This document shows positions 1 through 5,902 of a stretch of 7,385 nt of DNA, one piece after another. The DNA lies in NCBI GenBank assembly GCA_028280675.1, contig JANQLI010000170.1:1-7385 (forward strand), given 5' to 3'. The notes under the pieces are model-generated. The model searched no databases and had not been told where the DNA came from. It worked only from the letters and a program-made list of their open reading frames with translations. Positions within the stretch are counted from its first letter, which is position 1; each line of letters starts with the position of its first letter. A program made the position numbers and the translations under genes. The stretch comes from Alphaproteobacteria bacterium. Lineage in GTDB: Bacteria; Pseudomonadota; Alphaproteobacteria; SMXP01.

Positions 1-1
1 T

Positions 2-307
2 GATAGCCGATTGCTGTCCCATGCGTTGATGAGCGGCCTTGCCCGCGACGGGCGGATTGCCCATTTACGCGTCCTTATGCCGGACATCCCCGGTGGACTT
101 GCGAAGGTGGCGACCTGTGTGGCGAAATATGGCGCAAATGTTTTGGAGGTGGAGCACCGCCGTGAGTTTGCGGATATTTCGCTCAAGCAAGCAGTGTTGA
201 ACATCGTGATTGAGGCCCAGAACCGGGAGATGACGGAACAGATCCGCGATGAATTAAACAAAACCGGCTTTCGGGCGGAGATTGCAGGAACGTCGGCGTC
301 CGCGTAA
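2..307 (+). CDS. ilvA: Threonine ammonia-lyase (threonine dehydratase), C-terminal ACT domain, 5'-truncated
   Basis: This is the 3' end of a gene whose start lies left of the window; the open frame runs from base 2 (Asp-Ser-Arg-Leu-Leu) to TAA at 305-307, about 101 residues. The opening DSRLL followed by LMSGLARDGRIAHLRV and MPDIPGGLAKVA matches the junction between the PLP-dependent catalytic core and the single ACT domain of medium-form threonine dehydratases. In that family the core deaminates threonine to 2-oxobutanoate, the first step towards isoleucine or a catabolic step, and the ACT domain handles allosteric control. The ACT pattern is visible: a first strand (HLRVLMPD), a Pro-Gly-Gly-Leu turn into a helix, then GANVLEVEHRREF and a closing amphipathic segment. 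The PLP lysine is outside the window, so activity cannot be judged. The name ilvA is the usual one for this form; a tdcB-like catabolic role is equally possible. It looks like an ordinary housekeeping neighbour, unrelated to the redox genes beside it. Confidence 0.88.
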   Translation, partial: DSRLLSHALMSGLARDGRIAHLRVLMPDIPGGLAKVATCVAKYGANVLEVEHRREFADISLKQAVLNIVIEAQNREMTEQIRDELNKTGFRAEIAGTSASA

Positions 308-325
308 TCGTCCGTTCACGCATCA

Positions 326-2086
326 TCAATGACATGTCAGGCAGGTTTCTGACCGCGCAACAAGATGCGCCCGGCGAAAAGGCTCCGTCATGGGGTTTTG
401 CGCTGTATGGCACTGCGCGCATGCAAACCTGCGCTCTTGCACCATTTGATGCGCTTGCTCAAAATGCCAATAGCCAGGACGTTTTTGCTCAAGAAGCCAT
501 GTCAAATCGTCCGGCGTAAAACGCGGGTGTTGGTCATCATCAATTGCCGCGATGGTTTGTGGCGGTGGCGGTGACGGCACGGACAGTGTGTCCAAAATAC
601 TCTGCGCTGCAAGGCGTCCCATCATGATGGATGGCCCGAGGAATGTGCCTGACATGCCTTCGCGGCCATTGATACCGGCAACGCCTGTCACTTCACCGAC
701 AGCATAAAGACCAGGGATCACCCGGCCTGCTTGATCGATCACCTGAGTCTGCGCATTAATGGCGACACCGCCTGTGTTTTTGCGTGACACAGGAAAGAGC
801 TGCATCGCGTAAAAAGGCGGCGTCAGCAGCGCGTTCGGTTTGCGCGGCGTGTCTTGCGTGAAACGTGCGAAATCCTCATCCACGCCATTCGCAATAAAGC
901 GATTGTAACGTGCGACCGTCGCATTCAGTGTTGCCGCATCGACGCCCATGTCTGCGGCAAGTTCATCCCAAGTCGCGGCCTGTTTGACAACACTTGCAGA
1001 CCCAAAAATTTCCGCATCAATGGTGGCGCGATTTAACCAGAGCGCATCGCGGATACGTATCGTCGTACGGCCTTCTACATCGAACACCATCCAATAGGAC
1101 GCCGGGGATTGCGTAAGAACGCGCGGAAGCTTGTCTTTATCTGCGCTTTGTTCATTGACGAAGCGCTGACCTTGCGCATTGACCCAGAGACTATTGGGAT
1201 TAGTGACATTTAAAGCGCGCGCCGGATCACGCGGGCTCGGCAACCCGCCCAGAAAAGTGACTTGGCGATCCATCCCATCAAAGCTGGCGTTCACATCTGC
1301 CGCCAAGTCATGGCCTTGACCGCGCGCAAAATGTCCGGCGCCGACAAGATAGCGTTCGGGAAAATTTTTGGTCCGTGTCCAATGTTCACGCACGCGATCA
1401 AGGTCCCCTTGAAAGCCACCGGTTGCTAGAATGATGTGCTTCGCCTGCGCAGTGCCGTCCTCAAGGAAACGGTTATTGCGCCAGGTCACGCCTGTGATAC
1501 GGCCCTCTTCTGTGAGAAGACTGGTGACTTCCGTGTGCAATTGAAAGGTCACATTGTCATAACGCAACGCCTCGCGATACAGCGGCAACACCGCATGCAC
1601 CGCTTTGCCGCGTGTAAAATGAAAACGCCGCACAGCATTTTCCGGACTCGGCAACAACACGCGAAACACAACGCCGAGATCGGTCAGCCAATCATGCACC
1701 ATCGGCGTCGCGTTTTCGGCATACCGCCGTGTCCACGCGGGATCATTGGTTTCGCCATACGCCATCCAATCCTGATAGGCTTGTTCCGGGCTGTCCTGAA
1801 TGCCCTGCTTGCGCTGCAACGGTGTATCGACGAAAGCAAAGCCTCCCGCCATCACGGCATGACCGCCCACGACCGAGTTCATATCGATGACCAGAACCTC
1901 TGCACCGCCGCGACCCAGTTCAAGTGCGGCGGACAATCCGGCAATCCCGGCCCCGACAATAATGGCGTCATATAATGTGTCTGGAGATGTGTCTGGCGCT
2001 GCTGTCTTTGATGCGTCTTCAGAGCATGCCGAAACGAAACCGAACAGCGCACCAAGGCATATGATCCACAAACGGCAGCGCATCAT
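326..2086 (-). CDS. Lipoprotein-type FAD-dependent dehydrogenase (fumarate reductase/ketosteroid dehydrogenase superfamily) with C-terminal di-haem c tail
   Basis: The protein has 586 residues from the chosen start. That ATG (2084-2086) overlaps the TGA of the upstream gene as ATGA, and it gives a clean lipoprotein signal: MMRCRLWII, a hydrophobic core, then lipobox VSAC with Cys21. An in-frame ATG at 2128 would add 14 residues, place the signal peptide internally and overlap the upstream gene more, so it is less likely. FAD binding is shown by VGAGIAGLSAA (about 44-54, GxGxxG), an acidic end of strand 2 (VLVID), and the late IPGLYAVGEVTG block (about 457-468) typical of FAD_binding_2 proteins. 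The fumarate-reductase active-site signatures are altered: NTGG replaces the usual HxxxGG, and INGREGMSGTFLGPS replaces the HGANRLGGNA region, so fumarate is probably not the substrate. A Pro-rich linker (about 502-509) leads to a roughly 75-residue tail with CAQCH (556-560) and CLTCH (582-586). The last His is the final residue. H541, H546 and H574 are candidate distal ligands. Inferred role: exported, membrane-anchored dehydrogenase or reductase exchanging electrons with c-type cytochromes. Substrate unknown. Confidence 0.85.
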   Translation of the reverse strand: MMRCRLWIICLGALFGFVSACSEDASKTAAPDTSPDTLYDAIIVGAGIAGLSAALELGRGGAEVLVIDMNSVVGGHAVMAGGFAFVDTPLQRKQGIQDSPEQAYQDWMAYGETNDPAWTRRYAENATPMVHDWLTDLGVVFRVLLPSPENAVRRFHFTRGKAVHAVLPLYREALRYDNVTFQLHTEVTSLLTEEGRITGVTWRNNRFLEDGTAQAKHIILATGGFQGDLDRVREHWTRTKNFPERYLVGAGHFARGQGHDLAADVNASFDGMDRQVTFLGGLPSPRDPARALNVTNPNSLWVNAQGQRFVNEQSADKDKLPRVLTQSPASYWMVFDVEGRTTIRIRDALWLNRATIDAEIFGSASVVKQAATWDELAADMGVDAATLNATVARYNRFIANGVDEDFARFTQDTPRKPNALLTPPFYAMQLFPVSRKNTGGVAINAQTQVIDQAGRVIPGLYAVGEVTGVAGINGREGMSGTFLGPSIMMGRLAAQSILDTLSVPSPPPPQTIAAIDDDQHPRFTPDDLTWLLEQKRPGYWHFEQAHQMVQERRFACAQCHTAQNPMTEPFRRAHLVARSETCLTCH

Positions 2087-2655
2087 CCTGCGTTGCCGCG
2101 CCGCTGAGAGCTGCGTTGACGCAGCCACAAACCAAAGACCACAACCACAATGATCCCCGCCCCTAAAAAATTGGCGTTCATGAATATGAGCTTGAGTTCA
2201 CGGAACCAGACAGCCGCCCCTAAAAGGCTTTCACTGTAATTCGGATATGTCCAGACCGTATAGAAGAAACCAATATTTTCGGCCCAATCTAAAAGGGCCG
2301 CCAGAAATGGAAACGCAATAAACGGCGAATGAAACAGCTCCGTTGTGAGCGGCGTTGGCACCAGTTGCAACATCCAAGCCCACAGCAACGAGAGAAACAA
2401 TCCCGCAAGCGGCGGAAAAATATAATCAACGATCATAAAATAGAGATAGAGCCTGCGCGAGTCATCTGTGTAGGACGGCAGTTGCGCAAGTATGCTGTCT
2501 GCCGTGATCGGGATTTGCATATCGATAAAATCATAGCCATTGGTTACCGCCTGGAAAGGTTCTATCAGCGCGTTCAAAATGGTAATGCTGCCCGCCATCA
2601 ACAAAAAGGAGATGATCACCCATTTTCCTGTTGCGTGGTCTCGTAACCAAGTCAT
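2083..2655 (-). CDS. Four-helix integral membrane protein of unknown function
   Basis: I do not recognise this family. The 190-residue protein has four clear hydrophobic segments, at about 12-32, 70-98, 110-135 and 155-178, and a short basic C terminus. Acidic residues sit inside or at the edges of helices: D77 (IVDY) and D123/E126 in LLDWAENIG, the most distinctive motif. There is no pair of helix-embedded His residues of the kind that binds haem b, so a cytochrome b-type quinol role is not supported. The start at 2653-2655 was chosen because AAAGGGG lies seven bases upstream (2663-2669). The longer frame to 2703 has no ribosome binding site and would begin upstream of the transcription start predicted from the FNR-type box. 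Its stop codon overlaps the ATG of the haem-flavoprotein gene (ATGA), implying translational coupling and possibly a shared complex or substrate. Membrane partner, anchor or transporter are all possible. The gene call is secure; the role is open. Confidence 0.8.
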   Translation of the reverse strand: MTWLRDHATGKWVIISFLLMAGSITILNALIEPFQAVTNGYDFIDMQIPITADSILAQLPSYTDDSRRLYLYFMIVDYIFPPLAGLFLSLLWAWMLQLVPTPLTTELFHSPFIAFPFLAALLDWAENIGFFYTVWTYPNYSESLLGAAVWFRELKLIFMNANFLGAGIIVVVVFGLWLRQRSSQRRGNAG

Positions 2656-2662
2656 CAGTGCA

Positions 2663-2669
2663 CCCCTTT
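2663..2669 (-). promoter_or_regulatory. Ribosome binding site that fixes the start of the four-helix membrane protein
   Basis: On the minus strand AAAGGGG lies seven bases before the ATG at 2653-2655. The alternative ATG at 2701-2703 is preceded by TTGCCTTTGACTG, which has no purine-rich site. This decides the start in favour of the 190-residue form. Confidence 0.6.
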
Positions 2670-2730
2670 GTCCCCTGACACATGTCGAAAATGGCGGAAA
2701 CATCAGTCAAAGGCAAGAAAACTTGCGTTT

Positions 2731-2744
2731 TTGACCCAGATCAA
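2731..2744. promoter_or_regulatory. FNR/FixK/DNR-type operator in the divergent intergenic region
   Basis: TTGAC-CCAG-ATCAA matches 9 of 10 defined positions of the FNR-class consensus TTGAT-N4-ATCAA. Its centre (2737.5) lies between two divergent genes whose starts are at 2655 (-) and 2804 (+). For a class II site centred at -41.5, rightward transcription would start near 2779. The -10 hexamer would then fall at 2767-2772, where the sequence is TAGAGT (4 of 6 to TATAAT). In the leftward direction the equivalent position (2703-2708) reads GACTGA, which is a poor -10, so control of the leftward unit is less certain. CRP/FNR-family members that respond to oxygen or NO share this consensus, and the sequence cannot say which one binds. 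Confidence 0.62.
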
Positions 2745-2766
2745 GTCGCCCATATCCGAGAATCGT

Positions 2767-2772
2767 TAGAGT
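2767..2772 (+). promoter_or_regulatory. Candidate -10 element for the Rieske oxygenase unit
   Basis: TAGAGT (4 of 6 to TATAAT) lies at exactly -12 to -7 relative to the start predicted from a class II FNR-type box centred at -41.5. It implies a leader of about 25 nt before the ATG at 2804. The hexamer alone is weak; its position relative to the box is what supports it. Confidence 0.35.
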
Positions 2773-2803
2773 TGAGCGCGGGAGAGAGGGATGTTGAGGC
2801 ACG

Positions 2804-3934
2804 ATGTTTATTAACTTTTGGTATGCGGCGGCAGAAAGCAAAGCGGTCAACGATACGCCGCTGCACACGCGTATGCTGGGGCAAGATTTTGTCGTGTTTC
2901 GCGATGACCACGGCCGCCTTCATTGCCTGAGTGACATTTGCCCCCACCGCGGCGCAGCGTTGTCCGAAGGCAAAATAAAACACAATGCTGTCGAATGTCC
3001 TTATCATGGCTGGCGGTTTGGCGGCGATGGCACATGCAACGCCATCCCGTCTTTAGGGCCCGACGCCTGCATCCCCCCACGTGCGCATGTGGATAGCTAT
3101 CCCGTCATAGAACGTTATGGTCTTGTCTTTGTCTTCTTAGGTGATCTTGATACGGATTATCGTCCCGGTATTCTCAACATTGACGAATATGGCAAAGACG
3201 ACTGGCGCACAACCATGATGGTGCTTGACTGGCCACTGGATTACAAACGGTCTATTGAGAATATGCTGGACAGTGCGCATATCGCACATGTCCATCTTCC
3301 TTCCGCACAAAGCCGAAAGATTGAGGACTTTTCCGCGCCGCAAATCGATGTGGAAAGCGCAAATTGGGGCGCCACGTTCACACATACCTACCGTGCGCCA
3401 AAAGCCAATGTTGGCGACTTTGCCAAGGACAAAAAGCTGAACGATCGGATGACCATGATTTCCGGCTTCTACGGCCCATCGCAAGCATGGACCTCTATTC
3501 AGCCGACACAAGACAGCGTGATTCATCAGTATGCCTTTGAAACGCCGATTGATGGCGAGACCACAAGGATTTATCTCTTCACCGCGCGGAACTTTATGCG
3601 CGGCGAAGCGGATGATGTGCGCTTCCACAATCGCAATGTCTATGTCACCGAACAAGACCGTCTGATCGTCGAGAGCATCCGCACTTTCCAAGGGTCAAGC
3701 GATGAAGATCACGAATGCGTTGTCGATGCCGACCTCCCCATCCTGCAATACCGCAAATATCTCCACGAATGGGAAGCCCATGGCTGGCGCATTGATCAAG
3801 CCAAAAGCGAAGGGGCGCGGCCGCGTGTGGCGTTTGCAATCCCCTCTCCTGCGCGCCGCACCCGGACATCCTGGGTGATTGACGCCGTGCCGCTTATCTC
3901 TCCTATGGACAACGAAAAACAAGCCGCCGAATAG
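2804..3934 (+). CDS. Rieske [2Fe-2S] non-haem iron oxygenase, alpha subunit (PaO/vanillate demethylase-like class)
   Basis: The 376-residue protein has an N-terminal Rieske domain with C46-P-H48 (CPHRGAALS) and C65-P-Y-H68 (CPYHGWRF), separated by the usual 16 residues. A catalytic domain follows with ENMLDSAHIAHVH: N153, the bridging D156, and H159/H164 as mononuclear iron ligands (H162 is an extra His inside the motif). EQDRLIVES (about 283-291) is the conserved late block of this family and may supply the carboxylate ligand. Such enzymes use electrons from a reductase or ferredoxin and O2 to hydroxylate, demethylate or desaturate cyclic substrates in the cytoplasm. The single alpha subunit without a beta-subunit gene fits the homo-oligomeric one-subunit class. 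An in-frame TGA at 2795-2797 excludes any earlier start, and GAGG at 2796-2799 is the ribosome site. It is first in a rightward unit behind an FNR-type box. No reductase or ferredoxin gene is visible. A 3-ketosteroid 9-alpha-hydroxylase-like role is conceivable given the adjacent ketosteroid dehydrogenase-like flavoprotein, but it is not shown. Confidence 0.9.
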   Translation: MFINFWYAAAESKAVNDTPLHTRMLGQDFVVFRDDHGRLHCLSDICPHRGAALSEGKIKHNAVECPYHGWRFGGDGTCNAIPSLGPDACIPPRAHVDSYPVIERYGLVFVFLGDLDTDYRPGILNIDEYGKDDWRTTMMVLDWPLDYKRSIENMLDSAHIAHVHLPSAQSRKIEDFSAPQIDVESANWGATFTHTYRAPKANVGDFAKDKKLNDRMTMISGFYGPSQAWTSIQPTQDSVIHQYAFETPIDGETTRIYLFTARNFMRGEADDVRFHNRNVYVTEQDRLIVESIRTFQGSSDEDHECVVDADLPILQYRKYLHEWEAHGWRIDQAKSEGARPRVAFAIPSPARRTRTSWVIDAVPLISPMDNEKQAAE

Positions 3935-3966
3935 GCCTAGAACGACCTCTCTGTTTTTTTTACTCT

Positions 3967-3984
3967 TCCCTCTTTACGGAGGGA
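3967..3984 (+). promoter_or_regulatory. Small hairpin covering the Shine-Dalgarno of the metallo-hydrolase gene
   Basis: TCCCTC (3967-3972) and GAGGGA (3979-3984) are exact complements around a six-base loop, TTTACG. The right arm is most of the strong ribosome site GGAGGGAG (3978-3985) for the ATG at 3992. The stem could partly close the site in RNA. A run of eight T residues just upstream (3952-3961 region) follows no hairpin, so it is not a terminator. Confidence 0.35.
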
Positions 3985-3991
3985 GATCAAC

Positions 3992-4957
3992 ATGTTGCGC
4001 CGCATTCAACGGTTTTCGCTGGCCCTGGGTCTTTTCTGCGGACTCGGCGCTGGCGCCCACACCATCGATATGAACGTGCCTCTGCCAGAAGGCCAGTTCA
4101 TGCCAGGCCTTGAGAGTCTAGAAGTCGAAGAACTGGCCGAAGGCCTCTACGCATTCCGCTGGGAAGCCTATCGCAGCATTTTCATGGTGACGGATGAAGG
4201 CGTCATTGTCACCGATCCGCAAAGCCCGGTTGCCGCCGAAAAATATCTCGCGGAAATTCGCAAAATCACTGACAAGCCGATTAAATATGTCGTGCATTCG
4301 CATTCCCATTGGGATCATGTGGCTGGCGGGCAAATCTTTAAAGATGAAGGCGCAACATTTATTGCCCAAGAAAACTGCGTCACAAATCTGGAGATGTCGC
4401 CGAACCCGGATGTGGTGCGCCCAGACATTACATTTGAAGAGACCTACAGCGTGGAGCTCGGCGGTGTCTCGCTGGACCTGTATTACTTCGGCCCGAGTCA
4501 CGATACCTGCCTCATCGTGATGATTCCCCGTCCGCACAAAATGCTTTTCAGCGTCGATATTGTCACCCCGCCGACAGGCAAGTATGTGCCCTTCGATCCG
4601 CAAGTGGCGGACTTTCATTTTTACAATGCGGTGAACTATCTCAAAGGGATGGAGCAATTGGCCAAAGACGAAGGCCTCACCACATTGGTCGGCGCGCATC
4701 TGGTCCCTGTCTTTGATGGTCGCGGGGCCTTCACGGCGCAACCGGCGACAGGCCCCATCGACGCCATTCGGGAACGCCGCGAATTTTGGGAACACGCCAT
4801 CAGCGCTGTCAAAGAGGCGATGGACAATGGCGCGAACCCAATCGCCATTCATCAAGGGATGGATTTTACCCCCTTCGAACAGTATCGCGGCTATAACGAA
4901 GAGGATTTCAAAATCCTTGCCCAACGCATCGCCAATTTTCATTCCATTGGACGATAA
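3992..4957 (+). CDS. Exported metallo-beta-lactamase-fold hydrolase
   Basis: The protein has 321 residues with a Sec-type signal peptide: basic MLRRIQR, a hydrophobic core, and likely cleavage after AGA near residue 22. The metal-binding set is complete: HSHWDH (H104, H106, D108, H109), H170 in GPSHDTC, D189 in FSVD and H236 in GAHLVP. A two-metal (usually zinc) periplasmic hydrolase is therefore expected. The family includes beta-lactamases, lactonases, thioesterases, alkylsulfatases and quinoprotein-relay hydrolases, and the sequence does not settle the substrate. The wide HSHSHWDHVAGG context is of the general B3/SoxH-like type. The start is set by a strong GGAGGGAG site six bases upstream. 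It lies 57 nt after the Rieske gene and 51 nt before the QorB/NmrA-like gene, and is probably co-transcribed with both. The mixture of an exported hydrolase between two cytoplasmic redox proteins is odd if all three act on one compound. Confidence 0.88.
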   Translation: MLRRIQRFSLALGLFCGLGAGAHTIDMNVPLPEGQFMPGLESLEVEELAEGLYAFRWEAYRSIFMVTDEGVIVTDPQSPVAAEKYLAEIRKITDKPIKYVVHSHSHWDHVAGGQIFKDEGATFIAQENCVTNLEMSPNPDVVRPDITFEETYSVELGGVSLDLYYFGPSHDTCLIVMIPRPHKMLFSVDIVTPPTGKYVPFDPQVADFHFYNAVNYLKGMEQLAKDEGLTTLVGAHLVPVFDGRGAFTAQPATGPIDAIRERREFWEHAISAVKEAMDNGANPIAIHQGMDFTPFEQYRGYNEEDFKILAQRIANFHSIGR

Positions 4958-4974
4958 AGAGACCCTTTATCGTC
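4950..4974 (+). repeat. Perfect 10-bp inverted repeat across the metallo-hydrolase stop codon
   Basis: GACGATAAAG (4950-4959) and CTTTATCGTC (4965-4974) are exact reverse complements around the five-base loop AGACC. A G-T and a T-A pair can extend the stem outwards. The stop codon TAA (4955-4957) is inside the left arm. No T-tract follows directly (TATGGCGTTTTAATAATG), so it is not a canonical intrinsic terminator. An RNA-stabilising or attenuating stem between two genes of an operon is plausible; as a DNA palindrome it could also bind a protein. Confidence 0.6.
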
Positions 4975-5008
4975 TATGGCGTTTTAATAATGACGTGAAA
5001 GACTTTTT

Positions 5009-5902
5009 ATGACTCAGCGCACAATTGCCCTCACCGGCGCCACAGGCCGTCTTGGTCAAGCCATCCTGCCTTATCTCAAAGCGGAAATGGACCCACAGCA
5101 TATCATTGCGATTGCACGCGATCCCAATGCCATCAGCGATAAAGAGGTCACCTGCCGCGCTGGCGATTATGCAGATGCCGATAGTCTGACAACGGCATGT
5201 GAGGGCGCCGATACGCTGATTTTCATATCTGCGCCTGTTGTGGTGGGCGTCGATCGCGTGCCGCTGCAACGCAATGTCGTGAATGCCGCAAAAGCGGCTG
5301 GTGTGCGCAAAATCATCTACACTTCTGTTGCCGGATCTGGCGCAGAGAAAGACACATGGTTTTGGGACACCCAGAAAGATAACCGCGCGACGGAAGAAGA
5401 TGTCAAAGCCTCGGGTCTCGCATGGATCATTGCACGGAACGCGCTCTATCTCGACCTCGATGTCAAAACCATGAAAGAGAAAGCGGCATCGGGCGTGTAT
5501 CAAAACAATGGCGGCGAGGGTCTTGCGGGATATATCTCCATCGACGAGATCGCGTTTGCAACCGCCAAACTCGCTCTCAGCGATGAGCATAATAGCAAGA
5601 CTGTCAACATCATTGGCGACGTGCATACGCAACAAGAATTGGTGGACATGGCGAACGACATCTTTGGATTCAATATCCGTTATGAATCCATGAGTGACGA
5701 CGATAATGTTGCACGCATGATGCAATTGCCGCATGTCGCCAAACGCGGAGAACAGGTCGCGCGCATGCTGACCGGATGTTTTCAGGCTATTCGCGCTGGG
5801 GCTTACAATGTGCCGAGTGATTTTGAAGCGATTACAGGCCGGCCGTGCAAACCGGTCAAAGAGATGATGATAGAGTTGCGCGACGCATGGACTGACGCTT
5901 AA
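5009..5902 (+). CDS. NAD(P)-binding NmrA/QorB-like atypical short-chain dehydrogenase
   Basis: The 297-residue cytoplasmic protein opens directly with a Rossmann dinucleotide motif, TGATGRLGQ (about 9-17). An acidic/amide second-strand region (IAIARDP), GDYADADSL, the ADTLIFISAP strand, and RNVVNAAKAAGVRKIIYTSV (about 88-107) follow. These last blocks, with the downstream LAWIIARNALYLD, are the layout of QorB-type quinone oxidoreductases and NmrA-like proteins (family knowledge). There is no classical catalytic YxxxK pair at the usual spacing, which also fits NmrA-like members that act as NAD(P)H-dependent quinone reductases or as redox sensors. The ATG at 5009 has only a weak purine stretch (GTGAAAG) upstream, and the ATG at 4990 runs at once into TGA. 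Separated by 51 nt from the metallo-hydrolase, it is probably last in the rightward unit. Its stop overlaps that of the opposing gene. A role in reducing the Rieske product or a quinone is an inference. Confidence 0.85.
   Translation: MTQRTIALTGATGRLGQAILPYLKAEMDPQHIIAIARDPNAISDKEVTCRAGDYADADSLTTACEGADTLIFISAPVVVGVDRVPLQRNVVNAAKAAGVRKIIYTSVAGSGAEKDTWFWDTQKDNRATEEDVKASGLAWIIARNALYLDLDVKTMKEKAASGVYQNNGGEGLAGYISIDEIAFATAKLALSDEHNSKTVNIIGDVHTQQELVDMANDIFGFNIRYESMSDDDNVARMMQLPHVAKRGEQVARMLTGCFQAIRAGAYNVPSDFEAITGRPCKPVKEMMIELRDAWTDA

Noticed and set aside
1436..1975. A 179-codon plus-strand frame inside the flavoprotein gene
   Set aside because: The minus-strand frame encodes recognisable FAD-binding blocks throughout this stretch. 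The plus-strand product is basic and His/Arg-rich without domain features.
2087..2128. Longer N terminus for the haem-flavoprotein starting at 2128
   Set aside because: The 14 extra residues push the lipoprotein signal away from the N terminus and overlap the upstream gene by 46 bases instead of the common four-base ATGA overlap.
2721..2746. ACTTG (2721-2725) and CAAGT (2742-2746) as a larger inverted repeat around the FNR-type box
   Set aside because: The five-base arms are asymmetric about the box centre and are easily expected by chance.
3137..3691. A 184-codon minus-strand frame inside the Rieske oxygenase gene
   Set aside because: It is opposite the iron-ligand region of a well-supported oxygenase and has no ribosome site or motif of its own.
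3951..3961. Run of T residues after the Rieske gene as an intrinsic terminator
   Set aside because: No GC-rich stem precedes it; only a short AGGCCT palindrome lies upstream, and it is not adjacent.
4118..4942. A 274-codon open frame on the minus strand opposite the metallo-hydrolase gene
   Set aside because: The plus-strand frame has a complete set of metal ligands, a signal peptide and a strong ribosome site. The antisense translation is rich in Cys, His and Arg without recognisable motifs and is a codon-bias shadow.
4967..5734. A 255-codon open frame on the minus strand opposite the NmrA/QorB-like gene
   Set aside because: It has no motif and lies opposite a clear Rossmann-fold gene, so it is a shadow frame.
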